Assembly: GCA_030044075.1 (NCBI GenBank)
Contig: JASHWM010000099.1
Span: forward strand, 1-17,372
DNA: 17,372 nt
Direction: 5' to 3'
From: Candidatus Rhabdochlamydia sp.
Lineage (GTDB): Bacteria > Chlamydiota > Chlamydiia > Chlamydiales > Rhabdochlamydiaceae
The stretch's first letter is position 1; each line of letters begins with the position of its first letter. This document shows, in pieces, positions 1 to 7,414 of this stretch. Under the pieces are notes generated by a model that was not told the origin of the DNA, did no database searches, and saw nothing but the letters and a program-made list of their open reading frames with translations. The translations under genes were made by a program, and so were the position numbers.

Positions 1-1
1 G

Positions 2-685
2 ATCCTTAAGATCATCGAGATCTGCAAAAAAAAGTATCCAGAAAAAACGTTCGTCCTCAACCCGATCGCCACAAAACACCGCAACTATCCGTATTGGGAG
101 ACAGCGAAATTTAATGGGGCCCTCCCTTTAGGGGACAACCTGGTCAACTTTTGCAAAAATATCCTTAAGCTGCAAAACGTTGATAAAAGCAACGGTATCA
201 AGGCCCCCGTTGGTTTGCAGCGCCATAAATTTCCTAAAAGGGTTGTCATCCACCCAACGAGCTCAACTGTGAAGAAAAATTGGTCAAAGGATAAATTCTT
301 GCATCTTTGCTCCGAGCTTGAAAAAAAGGGATTTGACCCTGTCTTCATCTTGACAGCCGAAGAAAAAAAGGAATTTCCAGAAGTCAAGGCGCCCGAATTT
401 GCTTCTCTTTATGACATCGCTGCATTTGTTTATGAGTCTGGCTATATGATCGGCAATGACTCCGGGATCGGCCATTTGGCGTCTTGCCTTGGCCTTCCTA
501 CCCTCTCGATCCACAAGAGCAAGAAAAACCTCAGCTTCTGGCGTCCCTCTTGGAGCAAAGGGATCTGTGTCTATCCTTCCACCCTGATCCCTAACATGAA
601 AATTCTTCCTATCAGGGACCGGTACTGGAGAAGCATTGTCACGACAAAAAAAGTTCTCAGGTCGTTTGAGAAACTAGCAAAATGA
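2..685 (+). CDS. GT9 (heptosyltransferase-like) glycosyltransferase, 5' end outside window
   Basis: This is the C-terminal 227 codons of a glycosyltransferase of family 9, the ADP-heptose:LPS heptosyltransferase type, which normally adds a sugar to the LPS core at the cytoplasmic face of the inner membrane. The frame is open from base 2 with no stop, so the gene starts before the window; the TTG at 215 is internal and is not the start. Seen directly: VVIHPTSSTVKKNW, matching the start of the GT9 C-terminal Rossmann half, and GNDSGIGHLASCLGLPT, matching the family signature D-[ST]-G-x-x-H-x-A near the nucleotide-sugar pocket. The expected order of a GT9 C-terminal half is kept. The gene ends one base before the end of the convergent helicase gene. 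It has no visible relation to the exported glycosyltransferases downstream. The exact sugar cannot be told from the sequence. Confidence 0.85.
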   Translation: MLKIIEICKKKYPEKTFVLNPIATKHRNYPYWETAKFNGALPLGDNLVNFCKNILKLQNVDKSNGIKAPVGLQRHKFPKRVVIHPTSSTVKKNWSKDKFLHLCSELEKKGFDPVFILTAEEKKEFPEVKAPEFASLYDIAAFVYESGYMIGNDSGIGHLASCLGLPTLSIHKSKKNLSFWRPSWSKGICVYPSTLIPNMKILPIRDRYWRSIVTTKKVLRSFEKLAK

Positions 686-686
686 T

Positions 687-2777
687 CTACTCATGTCCGA
701 CAAGGACAAGTTTTGCATACTTGGCAATCAAGCTTCGGGAAGTGTTGCTATCGGGAAAGAAGACATCATACGCAGTTCCAATAGAGGTGTTGTAACGCTT
801 TTGGACGATGCCAAGGCCAAAGTCTTTATGTTTGACGATATCCCCTTCAGAAAAATCCTCTGATATCGGCTCGACATGTTTTTTATGCAAAATATCAAGA
901 TATTCCGTTGGGATCTCTTTCAAAAACCGGCTGGGGAGCATCATCCTTGGAGCGCCCCACAAGAACCGATGGCGGCTTGCCGTGAGATAAAGGTGCTCTT
1001 TGGCCCTTGTCATCCCCACATAGCAGAGCCTTCGCTCTTCTTCGATTGCCTCGGTGTTGCCCTTGGCGTTCATATGGGGGAACAGCTCTTCTTCCATACC
1101 GACAAGGAAGACGATGGAAAATTCAAGGCCTTTGCCATTGTGCAACGTCATCAGCTTCACCGATTGCTCATGGATCGAGCCGGTCTCGACGCTTGACTTG
1201 AGGGAAAGCTCTTCCAGAAAACTGCTCAAAGAATAATCTTTTTCCTCGCCCTGCCATTCATAGGCCTTTGAAACAAGTTCGGCAATGTTGGCCCTTCTCT
1301 CTTCATAGGTCTCGGCATCTTCTTTGATGTAGTGCAGATAACCGCTCTTTTCGATCGCCTCTTCAATAATCTTTTCCAGGGGGGCCTTAGCTTCGACAAG
1401 CGACCTTATGCGGAGGATGAGGTTCACATAAGAGGAGATCCCTTCCAGTTGTTTTGGGGGGAGCTTGTAGTCCAGTTTTTTTTCTACGATCCCATGGAGG
1501 ACGTTGAACACCCCTACGCCGTTTTCTTTTGCAAAGGTCTGCAGCTTCTCGATCGTAGCATCGCCAATCCCCCTTTTAGGGAGGTTGATCGTCCTTTTGA
1601 CCGAGAGAAAGTCGGCGCTTGAATGGACAACCCTTAAAAAGGCCAGGATGTCTTTGACCTCGCGCCTCTGATAGAAGGAAAGGCCGCCAACGATGACGTA
1701 AGGGATCTTCCTTTTCAAAAGGGCGTCCTCAAAAATCCTTGATTGGAAGTTGGTGCGGTAAAAAATGACCATGTCATCAAGAGAAAAGCGCCCCCTGTAC
1801 TCTTGGATCTTTTGCAGCACAAAATCTGCCTCCATGTGGTCATTCTCACAGATGTAAAGGCCGATCTTGTCGCCGCTTCCGTGGTCGCTCCATAGCTTTT
1901 TTTCATACCTGCCCACGTTGTTTTGGATGAGTGCGTTTGCAGCGCTCAGGATCGTATTTGTACTCCGATAGTTCTGGTCGAGCGTGATGACTTTTGCCCC
2001 TGGGAAATCCTTTTCAAACTGTAAAATGTTATGGATGTTCGCACCCCTCCACGAATAGATCGACTGGTCGGGGTCGCCTACTGCAAAGATATTGTGGTGC
2101 CTTGCGACAAGGAGCCTCGTGATCATGCACTGGGCAAGGTTGGTGTCTTGGTACTCATCGACAAGGACAAAGGTCCACCTGTCCTGATATTGTTTTAAAA
2201 TATCGGGATGCTCTTTAAAGAGCCTGACTGTCAGAAAGAGCATGTCGTCAAAGTCGATGGCGTTATACTCTTTGAGCTTTGCCTGGTAGCTGTGATAGAT
2301 ATTGCCAGCTGTTGGGTTGTCCTCAGACAACTGCTCAGGCCCGATAAGGTTGTTCTTTGCCTGAGAGATCGCCGACTGTATCCCTCTCAGGATTTTTTTC
2401 TCTTCGAGCTGGTGCTCCTTGATACACTCCTTGAGGAGTTTTTCCGAGTCTTCCTCGTCATAGATGAGAAAGTCCCTTTGATACCCAAGGGCTGAGATCG
2501 ACTCTCTGAGGATCCGTGCGCAGAGGCTATGAAATGTGCAGGTGAGGACCCGCTGTTGGCAGAGCTTTTCTACCCTGTGGCGCATCTCTTCTGCAGCCTT
2601 GTTTGTAAAAGTGACCGCAAGGATTTCAGAGGAGGGGACGCCATTGGCGATAAGGTGGGCGATGCGGAAGGTGACGATGCGCGTTTTGCCAGATCCTGCC
2701 CCTGCGATGACAAGGAGAGGGCCTTCGATATGTTCGACGGCTTTTTGTTGGTTGGGGTTCAAATGGGCCATAGTCAT
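687..2777 (-). CDS. uvrD: UvrD/PcrA-type superfamily 1 DNA helicase
   Basis: ATP-dependent 3'-5' DNA helicase of the UvrD/Rep/PcrA group, acting in the cytoplasm in nucleotide-excision and mismatch repair and in removing stalled complexes. At 696 residues it is full length for the family. Motifs in order: Walker A AGAGSGKT (25-32), motif Ia TFTNKAAEEM (56-65), Walker B VDEYQDTN (206-213), motif III GDPDQSIYSWRGA (about 234-246), motif IV LDQNYRST (about 266-273), motif V TLHNGKGLEF (about 544-553) and motif VI YVGMTRAKEHLYL (about 587-599). The C-terminus (about 645-696) has GDIVKHKDFGLGIV, like the PcrA tail that binds RNA polymerase. Motif V has Asn-Gly where many relatives have Ser/Ala-Ala, probably tolerated. 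An alternative ATG lies two codons in (2771); neither start has a clear Shine-Dalgarno. It is the only complete gene here without an export signal. Confidence 0.96.
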   Translation of the reverse strand: MTMAHLNPNQQKAVEHIEGPLLVIAGAGSGKTRIVTFRIAHLIANGVPSSEILAVTFTNKAAEEMRHRVEKLCQQRVLTCTFHSLCARILRESISALGYQRDFLIYDEEDSEKLLKECIKEHQLEEKKILRGIQSAISQAKNNLIGPEQLSEDNPTAGNIYHSYQAKLKEYNAIDFDDMLFLTVRLFKEHPDILKQYQDRWTFVLVDEYQDTNLAQCMITRLLVARHHNIFAVGDPDQSIYSWRGANIHNILQFEKDFPGAKVITLDQNYRSTNTILSAANALIQNNVGRYEKKLWSDHGSGDKIGLYICENDHMEADFVLQKIQEYRGRFSLDDMVIFYRTNFQSRIFEDALLKRKIPYVIVGGLSFYQRREVKDILAFLRVVHSSADFLSVKRTINLPKRGIGDATIEKLQTFAKENGVGVFNVLHGIVEKKLDYKLPPKQLEGISSYVNLILRIRSLVEAKAPLEKIIEEAIEKSGYLHYIKEDAETYEERRANIAELVSKAYEWQGEEKDYSLSSFLEELSLKSSVETGSIHEQSVKLMTLHNGKGLEFSIVFLVGMEEELFPHMNAKGNTEAIEEERRLCYVGMTRAKEHLYLTASRHRFLWGAPRMMLPSRFLKEIPTEYLDILHKKHVEPISEDFSEGDIVKHKDFGLGIVQKRYNTSIGTAYDVFFPDSNTSRSLIAKYAKLVLVGHE

Positions 2778-2841
2778 TTCTTTTGTCTAAAGCCCACGAT
2801 TGTAGTTATTTTCCTGTCGAATTCCAATCAAAAAGAGGATT

Positions 2842-3570
2842 TTAATCTTCCAGAGGGATCTTGCGCAGGACCATGCAGCTATCTTTGCCCTTATTGGTGA
2901 TGATCTCCTCAAACTCAAAGTTGTCGCACAAATATTGCGAGGCCTTGTGGTTTCCAAAAGCAAAAGGACAGTTAAAAACGATATACCCTCCTTCCCGAAC
3001 TTTTGGAAGGTAGGTCATAACATCGTTGAGGGAAGCCTCGCTTGAGTGGTTCCCGTCAATATGCAGGATGTCAATATTATCAGGGATTTCCATAGCAGCG
3101 TCGGAAGAGGTTTTTTTGACAACCTGGACAAAGGGAGAAAGAGAAAATTTGTCAACGACATTCAAAAAGGATTGGTAGATCGCATCAAGGTTGAGCGAGT
3201 TCCACCATTTGTAGTTTGGATCATTTGGATCAAGGTATCTAGTGCACTCTTCATTTGTCCAAGCATCTACAGCATATAAAACACCCTTTTGATTCACTTT
3301 TAAGGCGTAGGCCATAGGAAACGCAGAAGATCCGCCAAACACTCCGATCTCAACGCAGACGACAGGTTTTGTCTCGAAGATAAGGTCCATAAGATAGGTT
3401 GCTTTTTCATCCCAGCACCACCCCTCAATCGTTGGGAGTACATTGTTGACTTCGGCAAAATATTTCTCCTTTTGAAAATAGGAAAGTTCTGAAGCATTTA
3501 TTTCAGAAGAGCTCATTATTTGGACGAGCAGGAATGAGAAAAAAGAAAAAACGGCGAGGATTTTTTTCAT
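2842..3570 (-). CDS. Exported class I SAM-dependent methyltransferase-like protein (Methyltransf_24 type)
   Basis: A 242-residue Rossmann methyltransferase-like protein with an N-terminal signal peptide. A longer frame reaches 3594, but the ATG at 3570 is preferred: it has AAAGGA seven bases upstream and opens MKKILAVFSFFSFLLVQI, a typical signal peptide, with likely cleavage after Ala-27 of NAS/E or slightly earlier. Seen: motif I VEIGVFGGSS (73-82), the acidic end of strand 2 in LYAVDAW (98-104), and NIDILHIDGNHS (165-176), the D-G-x-H motif of Methyltransf_24 proteins, which often sit in glycan clusters as sugar O-methyltransferases. The SAM-binding residues look intact, so an active enzyme is possible, but its substrate is unknown. 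It is transcribed divergently from Exo1, whose C-terminal domain resembles it. An exported SAM enzyme is odd because SAM is not expected in the periplasm. Confidence 0.82.
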   Translation of the reverse strand: MKKILAVFSFFSFLLVQIMSSSEINASELSYFQKEKYFAEVNNVLPTIEGWCWDEKATYLMDLIFETKPVVCVEIGVFGGSSAFPMAYALKVNQKGVLYAVDAWTNEECTRYLDPNDPNYKWWNSLNLDAIYQSFLNVVDKFSLSPFVQVVKKTSSDAAMEIPDNIDILHIDGNHSSEASLNDVMTYLPKVREGGYIVFNCPFAFGNHKASQYLCDNFEFEEIITNKGKDSCMVLRKIPLED

Positions 3571-3577
3571 GTGTAGG

Positions 3578-3583
3578 TCCTTT
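3578..3583 (-). promoter_or_regulatory. Ribosome binding site deciding the methyltransferase start
   Basis: AAAGGA on the minus strand lies seven bases before the ATG at 3570. It lies inside the longer open frame that begins at 3594, and so supports the internal start that yields a clean signal peptide. Confidence 0.6.
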
Positions 3584-3772
3584 GCTGTAGGCATTAATGA
3601 CTTTTATGATTGATTTTTTATCGCAAGCAGAATTTAAAAAAAAGGATTTTAAACACCTTTGTGAAAGATTGCTCCAACAGAAAATTATTCCGAGAAAAAA
3701 ATCTGCATTGCATCATTGCAAAAAAAAGTTTGATGCTTCTTACTGATGCTTTTTGTGCATATGGAGTGATTT

Positions 3773-5284
3773 ATGAAAAAATATAGTTTCTTTATTCTTG
3801 CCATGTCTTTTGTTTTCCCTTTCCTTGGATACTGTGCTCCCATCAGATTGCCACAAAATGTCTATCCTTATAACGGAAGAGTGAAAGACAACCCCGGGGA
3901 CTATCCTTTTGCAACGGACATGACCTTTCTTTCACGTGCCGATCACAAAATTACTTTTCTGCAGGATTCTTTTGATCCGAGTGTCATTAAAGAGGGCGAT
4001 ATTGTTTATTTAATGGACTGGTACTTGCCCTGGTTCATAAAAAATGTCCATCCGAGAATTTCTGCCACCTATATCCTTGTGGCAAATGACACCACTTCTA
4101 CAAAGCCTGCTCCAGAATGCAGAGAGCTTCTTTACGATCCCAAGGTGGCCGGTTGGTTTTCCAAGAACTTTTCTTTGACAAACCACCCAAAAGTGTCTCC
4201 GATCCCCGTTGGCCAGAACGTGATCTATTGGAGCTCTTTCAACGAAGACAATAGATCTTTTTTACGGGAGTTCATTCATCAAGGGCCCTTTGAAAAACAA
4301 CATCTGATCTATTTGAGTCAAACGGTCAGGAAGGATGGGCATCGGAATGTCATCGACAGTCTGTTTAAGGACAAACCTTATTGCTATTACCACGATAGAT
4401 CTGTCCCCAGGACAACCTTTTGGGAAGAGCTTGCTGAGTCAAAGTTTGTGTTTTGTCCACCGGGCATTGGGATCGATACAGTTCGCTTTTGGGAAGCGAT
4501 CATGTTTGATACCATTCCTGTTATCGTCCATACACCTTTAGACCATCTTTATATCGGGGCCCCCCTCCTTTATGTAGACGAATGGGAAGATGTGACCGAA
4601 GAGCTCCTCAACGAAAAATACATTGAGATCCATGAAAAAATTGCAAGCGGAGAGCTAAAAAAAGATAAAGCGTTTTTTGATTACTGGTGGAACATCATCA
4701 CAGATATACAAGCAAAGGTGCGTGCAGGAACATGGAAAGGCGCAGATCTGGAAAGCATCCTTTGGGACCAGGGTTCCCTCGATATCCTCGATCGCATTTT
4801 TAGGATTTCAAAAAAATATCCTGATAACGAGCTATACGTCTGCGGCGACTATTTAGGCCTCAGGCCTTTTCAAATCGCAAAGGAATTTCGCTATTTTAGA
4901 AATATCTTCCTTTGCGACAAGTTTGCCCTTCCCAGGACAAGAGAATATGTCACTTTCCTCAGCAAATATACAAATAACACAGGTATTTTTAGCCAGCATA
5001 GTAAGATCGTCATGTTCCATCAGGATGGAATGGAGAATACCTTCAAAGCCCAAAAAGGAAAGCCGGTCAATACTAACGTTTTTATGGATTTGAGTTTTTA
5101 TAGGTTTGAATTTGCAAAAAAGATGGGAATATTTTATCCCCATCTCCGCCCTGAGGCGGTCATTTGCGGAAATATGTTCAGCGATCCTTATGTCAAAAGC
5201 GAGCTGGAAAAATTTTCTCAACAAACAAACCAGAAATTACAGAACATACAGGATTTTTGGTTTATTATTAAAAACAATCCCTAA
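3773..5284 (+). CDS. Exo1: exported exostosin-like (GT47) glycosyltransferase with degenerate methyltransferase-like C-terminal domain
   Basis: A 503-residue, two-domain protein. GGAG (3763-3766) lies six bases before the ATG. Residues 1-21 form a signal peptide ending GYC/APIRLP. Residues about 45-300 are exostosin-like: the key block is ESKFVFCPPGIGIDTVRFWE (222-241) followed by IPVIV (248-252), the GT47 pattern of 'K-F-x-x-x-P-x-G ... R-x-x-E-A-x-x-x-x-x-I-P-V' that binds the nucleotide sugar. Residues about 352-500 look like a worn-down class I methyltransferase: LYVCGDYLGLRPFQIA stands where motif I would be, FLCDKF at strand 2, and NTNVFMDLSFYRFEF then PEAVICGN where Methyltransf_24 has the D-G-x-H strand and 'GGxIxx(D/N)'. 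The Gly-rich loop and D-G-x-H residues are lost, so catalysis there is unlikely. It is followed eight bases later by the first GT25 gene, so the two are co-transcribed. The sugar transferred is unknown. Confidence 0.8.
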   Translation: MKKYSFFILAMSFVFPFLGYCAPIRLPQNVYPYNGRVKDNPGDYPFATDMTFLSRADHKITFLQDSFDPSVIKEGDIVYLMDWYLPWFIKNVHPRISATYILVANDTTSTKPAPECRELLYDPKVAGWFSKNFSLTNHPKVSPIPVGQNVIYWSSFNEDNRSFLREFIHQGPFEKQHLIYLSQTVRKDGHRNVIDSLFKDKPYCYYHDRSVPRTTFWEELAESKFVFCPPGIGIDTVRFWEAIMFDTIPVIVHTPLDHLYIGAPLLYVDEWEDVTEELLNEKYIEIHEKIASGELKKDKAFFDYWWNIITDIQAKVRAGTWKGADLESILWDQGSLDILDRIFRISKKYPDNELYVCGDYLGLRPFQIAKEFRYFRNIFLCDKFALPRTREYVTFLSKYTNNTGIFSQHSKIVMFHQDGMENTFKAQKGKPVNTNVFMDLSFYRFEFAKKMGIFYPHLRPEAVICGNMFSDPYVKSELEKFSQQTNQKLQNIQDFWFIIKNNP

Positions 5285-5292
5285 GGAAATTT

Positions 5293-6279
5293 ATGAGATT
5301 GTTCATGTGGAGTTTTGTTTTTCTTGGTTTTGTTTTTTGCGAAGCAAAACTGGAAGATCATTTCAAGAAGATCGAAAGCAAGTCCGATGTTCATAAAATT
5401 CGAAATATCGATTTTATCTACATGATCAACTTAGATGTCAGGCCAGAGAAGTATCAAATGTCTATCGAGCAGCTTGATCCCTATGGCATTTATCCCTATC
5501 GGTTTTCAGCAGTGAATGGCTGGGAATTAAGCGTCGAAACAATCAGTGACGTAGGTGTAAAGTATGCTCCTGAGATGGAAGGAGGTTTCATGGCGACAAG
5601 CTACCTTCTGGATGGTAACCTGGAGCAGCACCACGAACTTATCTCGAACTATGGACAGACTTACTTTTGCCATTGCCTCGGGAGGGGAGCGATCGGGATT
5701 GCTCTGAGCCATCTCTCCATCCTTCAGGATGCCTATGACTCAGGATATGAGACCATCTGGGTTATGGAAGACGATATTGAAATAGTCCAAGATCCAAGGA
5801 TCGTTTCCGACCTGATCGATAAATTGGACCAATTGGTTGGAAGAAATTGGGATGTCCTCTTTACCGATAGGGATTTTAGAAATAATGAAGGAGAGTATGT
5901 CCCCTGTTATAAAGCGGCAAAACGCCCAAATTTCGATCCGGATAAACCAAACCCCTATCTTCTTAGAAGAAAGATAGGAAATGATTTTCGCCTCATTGGA
6001 GCGCGTTTTGGCGCCACTTCCATGATCATAAGAAGAAGCGGTATGGAAAAAATTCTTCATTTTTTTAAAGAGCATAACATTTATCTTCCGTACGATATGG
6101 ACTTTTACCTTCCGGAAGGGATCAAATTGTATACAGTGCTGCAAGATGTTATCAGAAATAAAGCGGATGCCCTTTCAGACAATGGAAAACAAAATTACTT
6201 GAATAAAACGAGCGAAGCATCCCTTTTAGAAGAATCTTTTTCTGAAAAATTTTCAAAAAAGAGCAACCAAAACTTGTGA
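5293..6279 (+). CDS. GT25-a: exported GT25 family (LPS/collagen-type) glycosyltransferase
   Basis: GT25 enzymes add galactose or glucose to LPS in bacteria and to collagen hydroxylysine in the animal ER. Shine-Dalgarno AAGGA (5283-5287) overlaps the stop codon of Exo1, showing tight coupling. Residues 1-18 are a short signal peptide (FVFCEA/K region). Family landmarks: FIYMINLDVRPEK (41-53), the GT25 N-terminal motif; GAIGIALSHLSIL (132-144); WVMEDDIEIV (156-165), with the acidic cluster that binds the metal and nucleotide sugar; WDVLFTDRDF; GARFGATSMIIRRSGMEKIL (236-255); and YDMDF near 267. It is closely similar to the next gene along its whole length up to about residue 304. The last 24 residues or so (EEESFSEKFSKKSNQNL region) are absent from that paralogue and instead match the end of Exo1; see the separate remnant entry. 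Confidence 0.86.
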   Translation: MRLFMWSFVFLGFVFCEAKLEDHFKKIESKSDVHKIRNIDFIYMINLDVRPEKYQMSIEQLDPYGIYPYRFSAVNGWELSVETISDVGVKYAPEMEGGFMATSYLLDGNLEQHHELISNYGQTYFCHCLGRGAIGIALSHLSILQDAYDSGYETIWVMEDDIEIVQDPRIVSDLIDKLDQLVGRNWDVLFTDRDFRNNEGEYVPCYKAAKRPNFDPDKPNPYLLRRKIGNDFRLIGARFGATSMIIRRSGMEKILHFFKEHNIYLPYDMDFYLPEGIKLYTVLQDVIRNKADALSDNGKQNYLNKTSEASLLEESFSEKFSKKSNQNL

Positions 6280-6305
6280 ACATTCAGGGTTTTTGGTTTT
6301 ATTGT
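6244..6305 (+). pseudogene. Remnant of an exostosin C-terminus fused to the end of GT25-a
   Basis: The last codons of GT25-a and the bases just after its stop line up with the last codons of Exo1 (about 5207-5270). Exo1 reads EKFSQQTNQKL then QNIQDFWF; here the frame reads EKFSKKSNQNL and, after loss of one base, NIQGFWF. The agreement runs across the stop codon, with the stop itself created by the one-base loss (ttgtgaac against ttacagaac). This marks a lost exostosin gene that once stood between the two GT25 copies; deletion fused its tail to GT25-a. Confidence 0.75.
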
Positions 6306-6335
6306 GATTTTTCATTTCCTTACAATGAGGGTCTT

Positions 6336-7268
6336 ATGAAGGTCTTAAAATGGTGTGTTATTTTACTTGCTTTTGGTTGTTTCTTTTGTGAAGCAAAGTT
6401 GCAGGATCATTTCAAAAAGATCGAAAACAAGTCAGATATTCATAAGATCCGAAATATCGATTTTATCTATATGATCAATCTCGATCAGAGGCCTGAAAAA
6501 TTTGAAATGTCCATTGAGCAGCTGCATCCGTTTGGGATCTATCCCTACCGCTTTTCAGCAGTGAATGGTTGGGAATTAAGCCTCGAAACAATCAATGACG
6601 TGGGTGTAAAGTACTCTCCTGGGATGGAAGGAGGTTTTATGGCGACAAGCTATCTTCTAGGTGGAGACCTTAAGCCCCATCATGAGATTATAAAAAATTA
6701 TGGGCAGACGTATTTTTGCCATTGCTTGGCAAGGGGCACCATAGGTATTGCGCTAAGCCATCTTTCGATATTGCAAGATGCGTATGACTCTGGCTACGAG
6801 ACAATTTGGATCATGGAAGATGACATTGAAGTAGTTCGAGACCCAAGGATAGTTTCAGATTTGATCGATAAGCTTGACCTCGTTGCGGGAAAAGGAAAAT
6901 GGGACGTACTTTTTACTGATAGGGACTTTATAAGCAATTCCGGTGAGTATACGCCGTGCTATGGCGCTGCAAAAAGACCTAATTTCCACCCAAAGAGGCC
7001 CAACTCGTATGAAATGAGAAGGAAGGTCAGTCCAGATTTTCGTACCATTGGAGCCCGTTTTGGCGCAACATCAATGATCGTCAGAAGAAGTGGAATGAAG
7101 AAAATCCTCGATTTTATGACAACACATAATATTTACCTTCCTTACGACATGGATTTCTATTTGCCCGAAGGGATCAAGCTTTACACCGTTTTAAATGATG
7201 TGGTGACCAATAAAGTCAAAGCAATCTCCGATAATGGCGTGCCACGCTATTTGAAAAAAAACCAGTAA
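6336..7268 (+). CDS. GT25-b: exported GT25 family glycosyltransferase, paralogue of GT25-a
   Basis: A 310-residue near-copy of GT25-a. The frame is open from a GTG at 6276 that overlaps the previous stop, but the first 20 codons there are the exostosin remnant. ATG 6336, with GAGGG (6327-6331) four bases before, starts a proper signal peptide, MKVLKWCVILLAFGCFFCEA. Landmarks: FIYMINLDQRPEKFEM, GTIGIALSHLSILQDAY, WIMEDDIEVV, WDVLFTDRDF, ARFGATSMIVRRSGMKKIL and the YDMDFYLPEGIKLYTVL stretch, all in GT25 order with the EDD cluster intact. The protein ends RYLKKNQ, which is probably the ancestral C-terminus that GT25-a has lost or extended. Cytoplasmic or exported site of action depends on the signal peptide; donor and acceptor sugars are unknown. 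It probably belongs to one transcript running from Exo1. Confidence 0.86.
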   Translation: MKVLKWCVILLAFGCFFCEAKLQDHFKKIENKSDIHKIRNIDFIYMINLDQRPEKFEMSIEQLHPFGIYPYRFSAVNGWELSLETINDVGVKYSPGMEGGFMATSYLLGGDLKPHHEIIKNYGQTYFCHCLARGTIGIALSHLSILQDAYDSGYETIWIMEDDIEVVRDPRIVSDLIDKLDLVAGKGKWDVLFTDRDFISNSGEYTPCYGAAKRPNFHPKRPNSYEMRRKVSPDFRTIGARFGATSMIVRRSGMKKILDFMTTHNIYLPYDMDFYLPEGIKLYTVLNDVVTNKVKAISDNGVPRYLKKNQ

Positions 7269-7346
7269 ACATTGGGCGGTATAGCCAGTTTTAATAAAAT
7301 CATTTCTTTCAATCGACCTGATTCAAAAAAACCAGAACTTTTTAAT

Positions 7347-7374
7347 GGATCTTTTCAAAAAGATCGATAAACAG
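7347..7374 (+). pseudogene. Fragment of a GT25 5' coding region
   Basis: The bases ggatcttttcaaaaagatcg followed by ataa match, at 22 of 24 positions by eye, the stretch in GT25-b (6404-6427) that encodes the conserved DHFKKIE just after the signal peptide. It stands in the 146-base gap before GT25-c and has stops in frame soon after. It is best read as the scrap of a fourth GT25 copy or of a recombination endpoint. It is short, so some doubt remains. Confidence 0.5.
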
Positions 7375-7414
7375 TATGGTTGATCCATAAAAAATCTCTA
7401 AGTAAGAAAAAAAT

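Noticed and set aside
215..217. TTG as the start of the GT9 gene
   Set aside because: The frame stays open and protein-like back to base 2, and a GT9 protein needs a longer N-terminal half.
85..514. Open frames on the minus strand opposite the GT9 gene
   Set aside because: The plus-strand frame shows clear GT9 motifs; the antisense frames have none.
808..2900. Several plus-strand frames of 60-123 codons opposite the helicase
   Set aside because: They are shadows of a highly conserved helicase gene and show no signal of their own.
6276..6335. GTG at 6276 as the start of GT25-b, with an overlap to the previous stop
   Set aside because: The added 20 residues are the exostosin remnant; the ATG at 6336 has a Shine-Dalgarno and starts the signal peptide.
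3773..7268. Cys residues near the ends of the signal peptides of Exo1, GT25-a and GT25-b as lipoprotein sites
   Set aside because: The residues before each Cys (GY-C, VF-C, FF-C or FG-C) do not fit the lipobox.
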